A stretch of 17,930 nt of DNA from Halanaerobiales bacterium (GTDB lineage: Bacteria > Bacillota > Halanaerobiia > Halanaerobiales > M55B127), in the NCBI GenBank assembly GCA_021736965.1, contig JAIPEV010000011.1, forward strand, positions 1-17,930. Direction: 5' to 3'. The notes below the pieces were generated by a model. The model saw only the letters and a list, made by a program, of their open reading frames with translations, did no database searches and had not been told where the DNA came from. Made by a program: the position numbers and the translations under genes. This document shows, piece after piece, positions 8,597 through 16,186 of the stretch (position 1 is its first letter; every line of letters begins with the position of its first letter).

Positions 8597-8791
8597 GCGG
8601 TACCACCCTTGTTTATTACTTTCTAGATTTAACGCATCAGTTATACGGGCTAATTTACTTTAGTTCAATCAACCAGCTCCAGAGTGATCTTCACAACTAC
8701 TAGTAATTACCGTCTCTCACCATCACGGTTCGCTTTTAATTTAGCAGCTGTTACATTCTCCTTTACAGCCTTTTTTATAATTAAATAATTT
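8565..8791 (-). ncRNA. Isoleucine T-box riboswitch leader of ileS
   Basis: The transcribed leader carries the canonical T-box AGGGTGGTACCGCGG (complement of 8595-8609), whose middle binds the free CCA end of uncharged tRNA. A strong terminator follows immediately. Upstream is a Stem I: CAGCT and AGCTG arms around 8745-8750 and 8674-8678, with an AGAGAC bulge-like segment and a GTTGTGAA segment between. The likely specifier is ATC (complement of 8686-8688, in GAAGATCAC), matching tRNA-Ile. An alternative isoleucine codon, ATT, lies further downstream outside Stem I and fits less well. Uncharged tRNA-Ile would stabilise the antiterminator and raise ileS expression. The T-box and terminator are seen directly; the specifier assignment is inference. 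This leader accounts for the roughly 300-base gap between divIVA and ileS. Confidence 0.93.
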
Positions 8792-8797
8792 TCTTAT

Positions 8798-8826
8798 ATT
8801 ATAAATGATTTAGATTATTTAGTCAA
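8798..8826 (-). promoter_or_regulatory. Consensus-like sigma-A promoter of the ileS leader
   Basis: On the minus strand, -35 TTGACT (8821-8826) and a perfect -10 TATAAT (8798-8803) are exactly 17 bases apart. Transcription would start near 8791, just ahead of the T-box Stem I. The -35 box lies only 4 bases past the divIVA stop codon. Confidence 0.85.
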
Positions 8827-8830
8827 GTTC

Positions 8831-9328
8831 TTAGGTATTGGTAAGATTGTCTATTTTTTCTTCATATTTTTCTATATTTATCTCTTCATCTTCTTCTTCT
8901 AAAACTTCTAACTGACTCTCTAATAAGTTCCTTAATCTGATCTTAAAGAAAGTTTTTGTCTCTTTTAATTTCTCTAATTTATCGTATTCTTCTGCTAGTT
9001 CTTTTTTTACATTTTGTTTCATTTTTTCTGCCTCTACATTAGCTTTTTCAATTATCATATTAGCTTCTTCTCTAGCTTGCTGGGTTTGTTTTTCTGCAAT
9101 TTCTTCAATACTTCTTAGTGTGCTTTTTAAATTTTCTTCAATATTTTCATAACTTTTTAATTTTTCCTTTAGTTTATCATTTCGTTCTTGTAAGCTTTTT
9201 ATCTCTTGTAACATTCTTTCATATTCAACTCCGATATCATCTAAAAACTCTTCAACTTGACTTTTATTATATCCCAGTGCTGAAACTGTAAACTCTTTAT
9301 TATAGATATCAAGTGGATTTAATTTCAT
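8831..9328 (-). CDS. divIVA: DivIVA family cell division / polar organising protein
   Basis: A 165-residue protein. The first 35 residues match the DivIVA lipid-binding domain: LNPLDIYNKEF (3-13) followed by LGYNKSQVEEFLDDI (18-32). The rest, to about residue 120, is a highly charged heptad-rich coiled coil (Glu/Lys/Gln rich) expected to drive oligomerisation. It ends in an acidic tail around 140-160. The protein binds negatively curved membrane at poles and septa and recruits division, wall or chromosome factors. GGGAGGAG stands 5 bases before the ATG at 9326-9328. It is the last gene of the pgeF-to-divIVA run, in the classical place between ylmH and ileS. Confidence 0.94.
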   Translation of the reverse strand: MKLNPLDIYNKEFTVSALGYNKSQVEEFLDDIGVEYERMLQEIKSLQERNDKLKEKLKSYENIEENLKSTLRSIEEIAEKQTQQAREEANMIIEKANVEAEKMKQNVKKELAEEYDKLEKLKETKTFFKIRLRNLLESQLEVLEEEDEEINIEKYEEKIDNLTNT

Positions 9329-9353
9329 ACTTGCTCCTCCCTTTTATTTGAGT

Positions 9354-10142
9354 TTATGTATATCTTATTAATAATAACTTGATTCTTCCCCGGTTTGAAA
9401 AACCTCTTCGTTCTGCAATCTCAACACGACCTCTGTGTCTGATTGAAATTAGATCTTCAACCTCAACTTCATAAGCTGGGTCATTAACATATCTAAAGTT
9501 TAATTTAACTCTGTTATTTTTAATATCTCTTGATATCTTATTTCTACTATCACCAAATCCTGCACTAGCAACAGCATCTAATCTCATTGAAGCGACTGTT
9601 GTAGGAATATTTTTAGTGTTTTTAGTGGGGATTTCTATTTTATCTTTTTCAATTTCAGAAAGTTCTATTGGAACTTCATTGACCCTTTTAAATTTTAACT
9701 TTATAAAATCACTTAGCTCATTAGCAACTATTATTTGAGCAAAATCATCATGAACAAGAATATCTCCTATCATCTCTCGCTTTATACCAAGACTTAAGAT
9801 AGCACCAAGATAGTCCTTGTGATTTAAGCTTTTAAAATCAAAGTTCCCATCAATCTGTAACATTGTTATATGGCTATCTATATGATCTGGAAATAGGTAG
9901 TTTTTAAAAAGTACTATTCTTTTTCTTTCTGCTTTTTTATAGCCACCTTCAGTTAAATAGTTAATCCCACTAATCTGTTTTACTATCCCGAGAGCAACTT
10001 TTCTTTGATAAGGGTTTAAAAAGTTTGTACTCTCTATGGATTTTCTTTTAAGTATTTTATTTGCCTTATCTAAAATAAAGTCTCCTAAAAATCTGTCCTC
10101 TTCATTGTGGAGATGTGATAAAAGTTTTTCTTTATCTAACAT
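9354..10142 (-). CDS. ylmH: YlmH family S4-domain RNA-binding protein
   Basis: A 262-residue protein with the YlmH layout. An N-terminal region (1-95) is followed by a central segment containing the family signature LGAILSLGIKREMIGDILV (112-130), and a C-terminal S4 RNA-binding domain (about 186-255) with SMRLDAVASAGFGDSR at 185-200. YlmH proteins bind ribosomal particles. The Bacillus homologue has been linked to ribosome-associated quality control, where it acts like RqcP on stalled 50S subunits; that role is transferred from literature knowledge, not seen here. AGGTGA lies about 10 bases before ATG 10140-10142. It is co-directional with yggT and divIVA, with gaps of about 20-25 bases, so it is very likely in the same operon. 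Confidence 0.92.
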   Translation of the reverse strand: MLDKEKLLSHLHNEEDRFLGDFILDKANKILKRKSIESTNFLNPYQRKVALGIVKQISGINYLTEGGYKKAERKRIVLFKNYLFPDHIDSHITMLQIDGNFDFKSLNHKDYLGAILSLGIKREMIGDILVHDDFAQIIVANELSDFIKLKFKRVNEVPIELSEIEKDKIEIPTKNTKNIPTTVASMRLDAVASAGFGDSRNKISRDIKNNRVKLNFRYVNDPAYEVEVEDLISIRHRGRVEIAERRGFSNRGRIKLLLIRYT

Positions 10143-10164
10143 TTAATTCATTTCACCTCGTATT

Positions 10165-10452
10165 TTATACTCCATACATAAAACTACGTAAGAGATTTAT
10201 TACAAAATTTCTAATGATACTTAAAGCAAAAAAAGCTATTATGGGTGAAAAGTCAATACCAATTTTACCAGTGGGAATTATTCTTCTAATTGGTCCCAAA
10301 ATAGGTTCTGTAATTTTATATACAATACTTAAAAGTTTCCTCCATTGAGGATTATCTACATCTGGTCTAATCCATGATATGATAACTCTAAAAAGTATTA
10401 ACCAGTTTATTACAGTAAAGACTGTACTAACTAGCCAAATTAATAAACTCAT
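10165..10452 (-). CDS. ylmG: YggT family small membrane protein (YlmG)
   Basis: A 95-residue protein with two hydrophobic segments, about 3-26 and 66-90. They are separated by a loop containing the family features SWIRPDVDNP (26-35) and the TEPILGPIRRIIP stretch (48-60). YggT proteins are inner-membrane proteins implicated in turgor/osmotic tolerance in bacteria and in nucleoid or thylakoid distribution in plastid relatives; the molecular role is not known. AGGAGC lies about 7 bases before ATG 10450-10452. In most Firmicutes sepF (ylmF) separates this gene from ylmE; here ylmE is only 20 bases upstream. Confidence 0.93.
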   Translation of the reverse strand: MSLLIWLVSTVFTVINWLILFRVIISWIRPDVDNPQWRKLLSIVYKITEPILGPIRRIIPTGKIGIDFSPIIAFFALSIIRNFVINLLRSFMYGV

Positions 10453-10472
10453 AGTTTTTAGCTCCTTTTTTA

Positions 10473-11171
10473 TTAATAGTAATTTCTTTTTCCAAATATT
10501 GCTGTTCCAACTCTTATGATAGTAGCTCCTTCTTGGATAGCTATCTGATAATCATTTGACATACCCATTGAAAGCTCTGAAAGTTTATAACCCTTGTTAT
10601 TCATTTCATCAAAAAGTTTTTTCATCTGATTATAGTCATCTCTTGCTTTTTCTGGTTCATTATAGTAAGGTGTAATAGTCATAAGCCCTCTTATCTCAAT
10701 ATTTTTTAGTTTAATAAGTTTTTTCAACACAGCTTCAATCTTGGATCTTTTAAATCCATATTTATCAGAATCATCTGCAATATTGACTTGAAGTAAGATT
10801 TGAATAACTCTATTATTACTTTGAGCTTCCTTATTAATAATTTTAGCAATCTCTATACTATCAACCGATTCAATCATTTCAAGTTGATCAATCTTCAATA
10901 AGTATTTTACCTTATTTTTCTGTAGATGTCCAATAAAGTGCCAGCTGACATCTTGATCATAAAACAGTTCATGTTTGTCTAATAATTCTTGAACTTTATT
11001 TTCTCCAAATAATTTATGCCCATTTTTCAATATTTTAATGATTTTTTTGGGTGGATGATTCTTACCTACAGCAACTAAATCTATTTTATCATTACCTCTA
11101 TTAGATTTTTTTAGATTACTTTTAATCTCTTTTTTTACCTTGTTAAAGTTCTCTACTATATCTTTTACCAT
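10473..11171 (-). CDS. YggS family PLP homeostasis protein (YlmE)
   Basis: A 232-residue single-domain alanine-racemase-like barrel that binds pyridoxal phosphate and helps keep PLP and amino-acid pools balanced; no enzymatic reaction is established for the family. The PLP lysine is Lys37 in LVAVGKNHPP (32-41). Other signatures are LFGENKVQEL (54-63), WHFIGHLQKNKVKY (77-90) and the phosphate-binding C-terminal segment LSMGMSNDYQIAIQEGATIIRVGTAIFG. ATG 11169-11171 follows the stop of the upstream HlyD-like gene with no gap (TAG then ATG). Its ribosome site GGGAGGAG is inside the last codons of that gene, so the two are probably translationally coupled. Confidence 0.94.
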   Translation of the reverse strand: MVKDIVENFNKVKKEIKSNLKKSNRGNDKIDLVAVGKNHPPKKIIKILKNGHKLFGENKVQELLDKHELFYDQDVSWHFIGHLQKNKVKYLLKIDQLEMIESVDSIEIAKIINKEAQSNNRVIQILLQVNIADDSDKYGFKRSKIEAVLKKLIKLKNIEIRGLMTITPYYNEPEKARDDYNQMKKLFDEMNNKGYKLSELSMGMSNDYQIAIQEGATIIRVGTAIFGKRNYY

Positions 11172-12086
11172 CTAATTAGCACTCCTCCCAAAATCATATT
11201 TTTCTGGATTTGTAATTGCTTCATCTCCAACATTAAGATTTTCAACTATTATCCATTCTGCAGTTTCTTCTTTTATTATTATATTGATAGCTACAATTTT
11301 ATGATCATATGTGTACTTTAATAACTTTATACCATCAGGAGTATTAAATACAGCTGATTTTGGTACTGCTAAACCTCTATAAATATTTTTAATAAGTTTT
11401 ATATCTACCCATCTATTATTATTCCAGGAGTCTTCATAACTTTTTAACTGAATTAATAAAAACTCTTTTTGGTTCTGTCTATAAATTTTTTTCACAAATC
11501 CTTCTATTAAATTACTATAATCATTTTGAGGACTTTTGTCAATAAATACATCTTCATTTTCACTAAATCTTTTTAACCATTTATCACTTACTTTAATTAA
11601 AAGATATTGGTTATAGTTATTAATATTTCTGTAAAGTTTATCATCTTTTTTTATCTCATCTTCAGTAATATATTGTTTGTAATTTCTTTCATACTCTAAA
11701 TAGTTATCTAAAACTTGTGGGGTTATTTTACCATATTTAAGTTCTTCTTCAAGACCATCAAATGCAAAACTTATTACACCAGGTTTTTTTGCATAAATTT
11801 TATGGCTTTTTTCTTCTCCTTTAATATATGCAATTTTTTGACCATATGCAACCCGATCTCCTTCATTTACAAAAGTATGTAAAATTCCATCTAGTGGAGA
11901 AAGATATGTGTTCTCATCCCTAAGTATTAATGCACTAGTTTGAAAACCAGAAATTACTTCTCTTTCTCTTACAGTGTAAGAGTTTATCTTTTCACCTTGG
12001 AAAAAGAAAAATACACCTATTACTATAATCACAATAAGGACATATATAAAATATTTCCAGCTAATAAACTGTTTATTAACATCCAT
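11172..12086 (-). CDS. HlyD-like membrane-anchored adaptor protein of the division cluster
   Basis: A 304-residue protein with a short cytoplasmic N-terminus and one transmembrane segment at about 12-30, very rich in Ile/Val/Phe. The extracytoplasmic part contains a lipoyl/biotinyl-like half motif (SPLDGILHTFVNEGDRVAYGQKIAYI, 63-88, with PLDG and the GDRV turn), and KKPGVISF at 100-107 may be its second half. A helical, charged middle and a beta-rich C-terminus with RGLAVPKSAVF and LNVGDEAITNPEKY follow, as in HlyD/membrane-fusion proteins. No ABC or RND pump is next to it, so the partner is unknown. It starts at ATG 12084-12086, 5 bases after the pgeF stop; AGGAG lies inside the last pgeF codons. 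Similar genes occur at the ylmE locus in some clostridia, as I recall. The precise role is unknown. Confidence 0.75.
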   Translation of the reverse strand: MDVNKQFISWKYFIYVLIVIIVIGVFFFFQGEKINSYTVREREVISGFQTSALILRDENTYLSPLDGILHTFVNEGDRVAYGQKIAYIKGEEKSHKIYAKKPGVISFAFDGLEEELKYGKITPQVLDNYLEYERNYKQYITEDEIKKDDKLYRNINNYNQYLLIKVSDKWLKRFSENEDVFIDKSPQNDYSNLIEGFVKKIYRQNQKEFLLIQLKSYEDSWNNNRWVDIKLIKNIYRGLAVPKSAVFNTPDGIKLLKYTYDHKIVAINIIIKEETAEWIIVENLNVGDEAITNPEKYDFGRSAN

Positions 12087-12091
12087 AATTA

Positions 12092-12898
12092 TTAATCTCC
12101 TATTTGGGATATGAAGGCTGCCATTCGTCCCGTTTTATTATTACGTCGATATGAATAATATAACTTATCATCTCTAAAAGTGCAATAATCTGTCAGATAA
12201 ATATTACTTTCTTTAATCTTAAATGACCTAGCAAGATTAAAGTTTAATTTCTTTAAGTCTAAATAATATCGATCTGAATTTACTTTATAATAGTCATTGT
12301 ATTTAAATTTATCTTTAAAGATCTTAATTAAGTTTTTACTAACCTGATAGTGATTAACTGAAATAGATGGCCCGATAACTACATGAATATCTTCGATACT
12401 GCTGTTAAGTCTTTTAGTAAAGTAGTTTAGTCCCTTTGTAAGTATTTGCTGATAAGTACCTTTCCAGCCAGAATGAAATAGTGCAAATACTTTTGTTTTA
12501 ATATCAAAAACAAAGATTGGTACACAGTCTGCAAATAATCCCGCTAAAATATTGTCAGATTTCTTTGAAATTAATCCATCGATTCCCTTTAAAATAGTCT
12601 CATTACCTTTTTCATTGTTTTTTATCAAAGTATTATTTACTATCTTTATTTGATTTAAATGGACTTGTTCTCCATAAATAATTTTTAAGGGATTATAATT
12701 TAAGGTGTTGTATATTAAATCTCTATTTCTTTTTATGATCTGTTGATCATCTTTAGTATGGTAGGCAAGATTTAACTGATCATAAGGTGGTAATGAATAT
12801 CCTCCGATTCTAGTAGTAAATATAACTTCAAATCCAAACTGTTCTGCTTTATTAAATTTAAGATATTTAATAGAGTTTTTTTCGTTTATTTCAAACAT
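12092..12898 (-). CDS. pgeF: PgeF/YlmD family laccase-domain protein (peptidoglycan editing factor, purine phosphorylase)
   Basis: A 268-residue protein of the YfiH/DUF152 family. The metal-binding set is visible: His80 in YGEQVHLNQI (75-84), Cys125 in FADCVPIFVFD (122-132) and His142 in LFHSGWKGTYQ (140-150). IGPSISVNHYQV (175-186) and a C-terminal LYYSYRRNNKTGRMAAFI are also typical. E. coli YfiH removes wrongly incorporated residues from peptidoglycan precursors, and family members also act as purine nucleoside phosphorylase/adenosine deaminase; which activity dominates here cannot be read from the sequence. ATG 12896-12898 has AGGTG 5 bases upstream. It is first of the tight run to divIVA and follows ftsZ after a hairpin terminator at 12921-12949. 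Confidence 0.93.
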   Translation of the reverse strand: MFEINEKNSIKYLKFNKAEQFGFEVIFTTRIGGYSLPPYDQLNLAYHTKDDQQIIKRNRDLIYNTLNYNPLKIIYGEQVHLNQIKIVNNTLIKNNEKGNETILKGIDGLISKKSDNILAGLFADCVPIFVFDIKTKVFALFHSGWKGTYQQILTKGLNYFTKRLNSSIEDIHVVIGPSISVNHYQVSKNLIKIFKDKFKYNDYYKVNSDRYYLDLKKLNFNLARSFKIKESNIYLTDYCTFRDDKLYYSYRRNNKTGRMAAFISQIGD

Positions 12899-12920
12899 CT
12901 TAACACCTTCAGTTTTAAAT

Positions 12921-12949
12921 ATAAAAATCCCGATGTAGTAACACCGAGA
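12921..12949 (-). terminator. Intrinsic terminator downstream of ftsZ
   Basis: Reading the minus strand, TCTCGGTGT and ACATCGGGA form a 9-bp stem with two G-U pairs around a TACT loop, followed by TTTTTAT. It lies between the ftsZ stop (12978) and the pgeF start (12898), so it should stop or attenuate ftsAZ transcripts before the pgeF-divIVA operon. Confidence 0.7.
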
Positions 12950-12954
12950 CTTTT

Positions 12955-12972
12955 AAAGTATAAAAAGTATAA
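12955..12972. repeat. Two perfect tandem copies of a 9-base AT-rich unit
   Basis: AAAGTATAA occurs twice in succession (12955-12963 and 12964-12972), directly between the ftsZ stop and the terminator stem. The following ACTTTA can pair back with part of it. It may be a replication-slippage product. Confidence 0.5.
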
Positions 12973-12977
12973 AAACT

Positions 12978-14051
12978 TTATTTTTTTCTTAAAAAGGCTG
13001 GAATATCAAGTTCATCACCTTCAAAATTATTCATATCAAACTCTGTCTCTAACTCTTTTTGCTCTTCTTTTTTATCTTTCCTTTTTCTTTGTACAGCATC
13101 TCTATCAAAACCAGTAGCAATTACGGTTACCTTTACTTCGTCATCATAATCCTCATCAATTACAGCACCTAAAATGATATTAGCATCAGGATCTGATACT
13201 TCTTGGATAACCCTTGCTGCTTCATTTGCTTCATGAATACCAAGATCTTTTCCACCTGTAATATTAATTAATACACCTTTAGCTCCCTCAATAGAAGCCT
13301 CTAAAAGTGGTGACTCAATAGCTTTTTTTGCAGCATTTTGGGCTCTACCTTCGTCTTTTGCAATGCCAATACCCATTAAGGCTGTGCCAGCCTCTTTCAT
13401 AATAGTTTTCACATCTGCAAAATCTAAGTTAATAATCCCTGTAATTGTAATCAGATCTGAAATACCCTGAACTCCCTGTCTTAATACATTATCTGCAATT
13501 TTAAAAGCATCTATTAAACTCGTATTAGGTTCAGCAACATCTAATAACCTATCATTAGGAATAACTATTAGGGTATCTACACTATTTTTTAACTCATTAA
13601 TACCTTCAATTGCATTGTCCATTCTTTTTTTACCTTCCACAGTAAATGGTTTAGTTACTACACCTACAGTTAAAGCTCCATTTTCTTTAGCTGCTTGAGC
13701 AATTATTGGAGATGCACCAGTTCCGGTACCTCCACCCATTCCTGCAGTTATAAAGACCATATCAGCACCCTTAACTGCTTCTCTAATCTCTTCGATATTT
13801 TCTTTTGCTGCTTCCCTTCCAATATCTGGATGAGCACCCGCTCCTAAGCCTTTAGTTATACTTTGTCCGATTCTAATAGTCATTGAAGCATTTGAAGACA
13901 TTAATGCCTGGGCATCAGTATTAATTGCTGTAAAGTCCACTCCTTCTAAACCTTCTTCAATCATTCTATTTAGAGCATTATTACCACCACCACCAACTCC
14001 AATAACTTTTATATTGGCAAACTGTTCTATTTCAGTTCCTAAATCAAACAA
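12978..14051 (-). CDS. ftsZ: Cell division GTPase FtsZ
   Basis: A 357-residue tubulin-like GTPase that polymerises into the Z ring at mid-cell. The nucleotide-binding loops are IGVGGGGNNALNRM (17-30) and the tubulin signature GGGTGTG (106-112). The T7 synergy loop NLDFAD (208-213) carries the catalytic acidic residues. A charged linker (about 318-345) leads to the conserved C-terminal peptide LDIPAFLRKK (348-357), which binds FtsA and other membrane tethers. The linker is short but normal. The start is a TTG at 14049-14051 with AAGGAGG 8 bases upstream; no ATG gives the conserved N-terminus. It follows ftsA by 17 bases and is the last gene before a terminator. No sigE/sigG genes follow. Confidence 0.98.
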   Translation of the reverse strand: MFDLGTEIEQFANIKVIGVGGGGNNALNRMIEEGLEGVDFTAINTDAQALMSSNASMTIRIGQSITKGLGAGAHPDIGREAAKENIEEIREAVKGADMVFITAGMGGGTGTGASPIIAQAAKENGALTVGVVTKPFTVEGKKRMDNAIEGINELKNSVDTLIVIPNDRLLDVAEPNTSLIDAFKIADNVLRQGVQGISDLITITGIINLDFADVKTIMKEAGTALMGIGIAKDEGRAQNAAKKAIESPLLEASIEGAKGVLINITGGKDLGIHEANEAARVIQEVSDPDANIILGAVIDEDYDDEVKVTVIATGFDRDAVQRKRKDKKEEQKELETEFDMNNFEGDELDIPAFLRKK

Positions 14052-14068
14052 ATTTTATACCTCCTTCT

Positions 14069-15358
14069 TTAAAAGAAATCTTTAAACCACTTTTTTACTT
14101 TATTAAAAAATGACTTTGTAATTTCTTTTTCATTCCTTTTTGTAGTTTCTTTTTTATTACTTACTTCATTTGGTCCATATTCTAGACCATATTCAATTAG
14201 ACCAATTACTGTAGAAAACACAGCTTTTGGTATCTTCCCATCTTTGCTTTTATAAATTGGATCATCTATTACATCAGATAGTCCATATACGTATTCTGGT
14301 TTTCCAAGTCTTACCGGTAAATCAAAAATATCTTCTGCTAACAGTGCTGAACCATCCAAAAGTGATGCTCCGCCTGTTAAAACAACACCCGCTGGTGTAA
14401 GATCTTTTGGACCTGCAGAATAGATCTGTCTATTAATCATCTCATACATCTCTTTTGTTCTTGGTTCAATCACATTGGTAAGTAATCTCCGAGAAATTTC
14501 TCTTTTATCTTTTCCACTTGCAGATAAGACTTCAATATAGTAGTCTTCATCTTCTGGATCAGCTATTTTTGTAGTTCCATGATTAATTTTTATTTTTTCT
14601 GCTTCTGAAATTGGAGTTCTCAAACCAATTGCAATATCATGTGTTACATGATTCCCACCAACAGGCAAGACATATGTTGCTACTATACCTCCTTCATGAA
14701 AAACAACAATATCTGTTGTTCCTCCCCCAATATCTACTAATATTACTCCAAGTTCTTTTTCATCATCAGTTAAAACCGACTTACTTGAAGCAAGGGGTTC
14801 TAATACAATATCATCAACTTCAAGACCAGCCCTGATTACACTTTTTACCAGGTTTTGAATAGAAGTTGAAGAACCTTTAACAATATGGGTTTCAACCTCT
14901 AACCTTACCCCAGACATACCTAATGGATCTTTTATTCCCTTATAGCCATCAACGATGAATTCTTTGGGAATAACATGTATAATCTCTTCTTCAGCAGGAA
15001 GTGAAATTATTTGAGCAGCTTCCATAACACGATCGATATCATTTTGTTTTATTTCTTTTTTATCACCCGATACGGCAACTACACCATGATTATTTATCGA
15101 TGATATATGTGAACCAGCAATACCTATATAAGCAGAATCTACTTCTAAACCTGCCATTATTTGAGCTTTATTTATTGATTCTCTTATAGAATTACTGGCT
15201 TTATCAATATCAACTACAACACCTTTTTTTAAACCTTTTGAAGGTGAAAAACCTATACCTATAATTTCAAAGTTACTCTCTGATGCTACTTCTGCTATAA
15301 TTGTACATATTTTAGTAGTACCTATATCTAAACCAGTTACAATTTTACGAGCACTCAC
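14069..15358 (-). CDS. ftsA: Cell division actin homologue FtsA
   Basis: A 429-residue actin-fold ATPase that tethers FtsZ filaments to the membrane and recruits the divisome. ATP-binding motifs are GLDIGTTK (9-16, phosphate 1), VDIGGGTTD (208-216, phosphate 2) and LTGGASLLDG (327-336, adenosine). The FtsA-specific 1C domain lies between about 85 and 165. A charged linker (400-415) precedes the amphipathic membrane-targeting helix FFNKVKKWFKDFF at the very C-terminus (417-429), which is fully present. The start is a GTG at 15356-15358, preceded by GAGGAGG about 10 bases upstream. It is upstream of ftsZ in the same orientation, 116 bases from ftsQ. Confidence 0.97.
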   Translation of the reverse strand: MSARKIVTGLDIGTTKICTIIAEVASESNFEIIGIGFSPSKGLKKGVVVDIDKASNSIRESINKAQIMAGLEVDSAYIGIAGSHISSINNHGVVAVSGDKKEIKQNDIDRVMEAAQIISLPAEEEIIHVIPKEFIVDGYKGIKDPLGMSGVRLEVETHIVKGSSTSIQNLVKSVIRAGLEVDDIVLEPLASSKSVLTDDEKELGVILVDIGGGTTDIVVFHEGGIVATYVLPVGGNHVTHDIAIGLRTPISEAEKIKINHGTTKIADPEDEDYYIEVLSASGKDKREISRRLLTNVIEPRTKEMYEMINRQIYSAGPKDLTPAGVVLTGGASLLDGSALLAEDIFDLPVRLGKPEYVYGLSDVIDDPIYKSKDGKIPKAVFSTVIGLIEYGLEYGPNEVSNKKETTKRNEKEITKSFFNKVKKWFKDFF

Positions 15359-15415
15359 TAATATTATGCCTCCTCTCTTTTACTTAAATATATTAAAATA
15401 CCTTAAAATTTTTTT

Positions 15416-15444
15416 ATTTTGTTAACATTATTACAGTTATTCAA
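15416..15444 (-). promoter_or_regulatory. Possible promoter of ftsAZ
   Basis: In the 116-base ftsQ-ftsA gap, the minus strand shows TTGAAT (15439-15444), then 17 bases, then CAAAAT (15416-15421). The match is modest (4/6 and 4/6) in an AT-rich background, so chance cannot be excluded. No terminator is visible in the same gap. Confidence 0.25.
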
Positions 15445-15474
15445 CATAGATATTGATTTTCCTTTTAAAATTAC

Positions 15475-16179
15475 TTATTGATTTAATTTAATTACAGGTT
15501 TTGTGTATATCGAAATATCAACATAGTTTACATTATAATTATTCTGCTTAATTTGATTTTTGATATTTTCTAAAACATTAAATTTTTCTTCGATATCTTC
15601 TAGATGACCAAACCTTATATTATACCTCCCCTTATACTTTATTGTTATAATATTATTATAAAAATCTAGACTATCAGGTGTTAAATAGTCTTGATAAAGA
15701 TTATGTTTTAAATTATTAATAAAGATCTCCATTTTTTTACTTACTTTAATCTGATCTTTATTTGTAATATCAAAACCTTTAACTACTGGAAGTATTATCT
15801 TTCTATTGAGTTCGTCCGGGTTGTAAATATAACCTTCACTATCAATATAATAGTAGGTTGAATCCTTTAATACTCTAAAAACAAGCTCACTTTCTGTTAT
15901 GGTAAACAATATTTGATTAGGAAATATTCTTTTAAATTCTGCATCTTTAATATACTTATTATCACTAAGAATTTTTTCAACCTTATCTTTTTTTAAAAAG
16001 AATATATTATCTCCCATATACCTTTCAGTATAAGATATAATTAAATTTTCATCAAACTTTTGAGTACCTCTTAACTTTATAATTTTAATCATAAAGATAG
16101 GACTATAATGAATATATACATAAATAGATGTAATTATTACAATTAAGATAATTATAAAAACTAAAACTTTGTTTTTCAT
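15475..16179 (-). CDS. ftsQ: Cell division protein FtsQ/DivIB
   Basis: A 234-residue bitopic membrane protein of the divisome core that stabilises the FtsL-FtsB complex. A transmembrane segment at about 4-24 is followed by the POTRA domain (about 29-100: a beta strand with FMIKIIKLRGTQKFDENLI, then DNIFFLKKDKVEKIL and NKYIKDAEFKRIFPNQILFTITE). The FtsQ/DivIB beta domain follows (about 100-225), with YYIDSEGYIY at 109-118. Length is typical of the family. The start at ATG 16177-16179 has no convincing Shine-Dalgarno sequence. A 28-base near-palindrome (16187-16214) lies 7 bases upstream. No alternative start keeps the membrane anchor. murC precedes it directly, so the usual murB is absent here. 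Confidence 0.93.
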   Translation of the reverse strand: MKNKVLVFIIILIVIITSIYVYIHYSPIFMIKIIKLRGTQKFDENLIISYTERYMGDNIFFLKKDKVEKILSDNKYIKDAEFKRIFPNQILFTITESELVFRVLKDSTYYYIDSEGYIYNPDELNRKIILPVVKGFDITNKDQIKVSKKMEIFINNLKHNLYQDYLTPDSLDFYNNIITIKYKGRYNIRFGHLEDIEEKFNVLENIKNQIKQNNYNVNYVDISIYTKPVIKLNQ

Positions 16180-16186
16180 CTACTTT

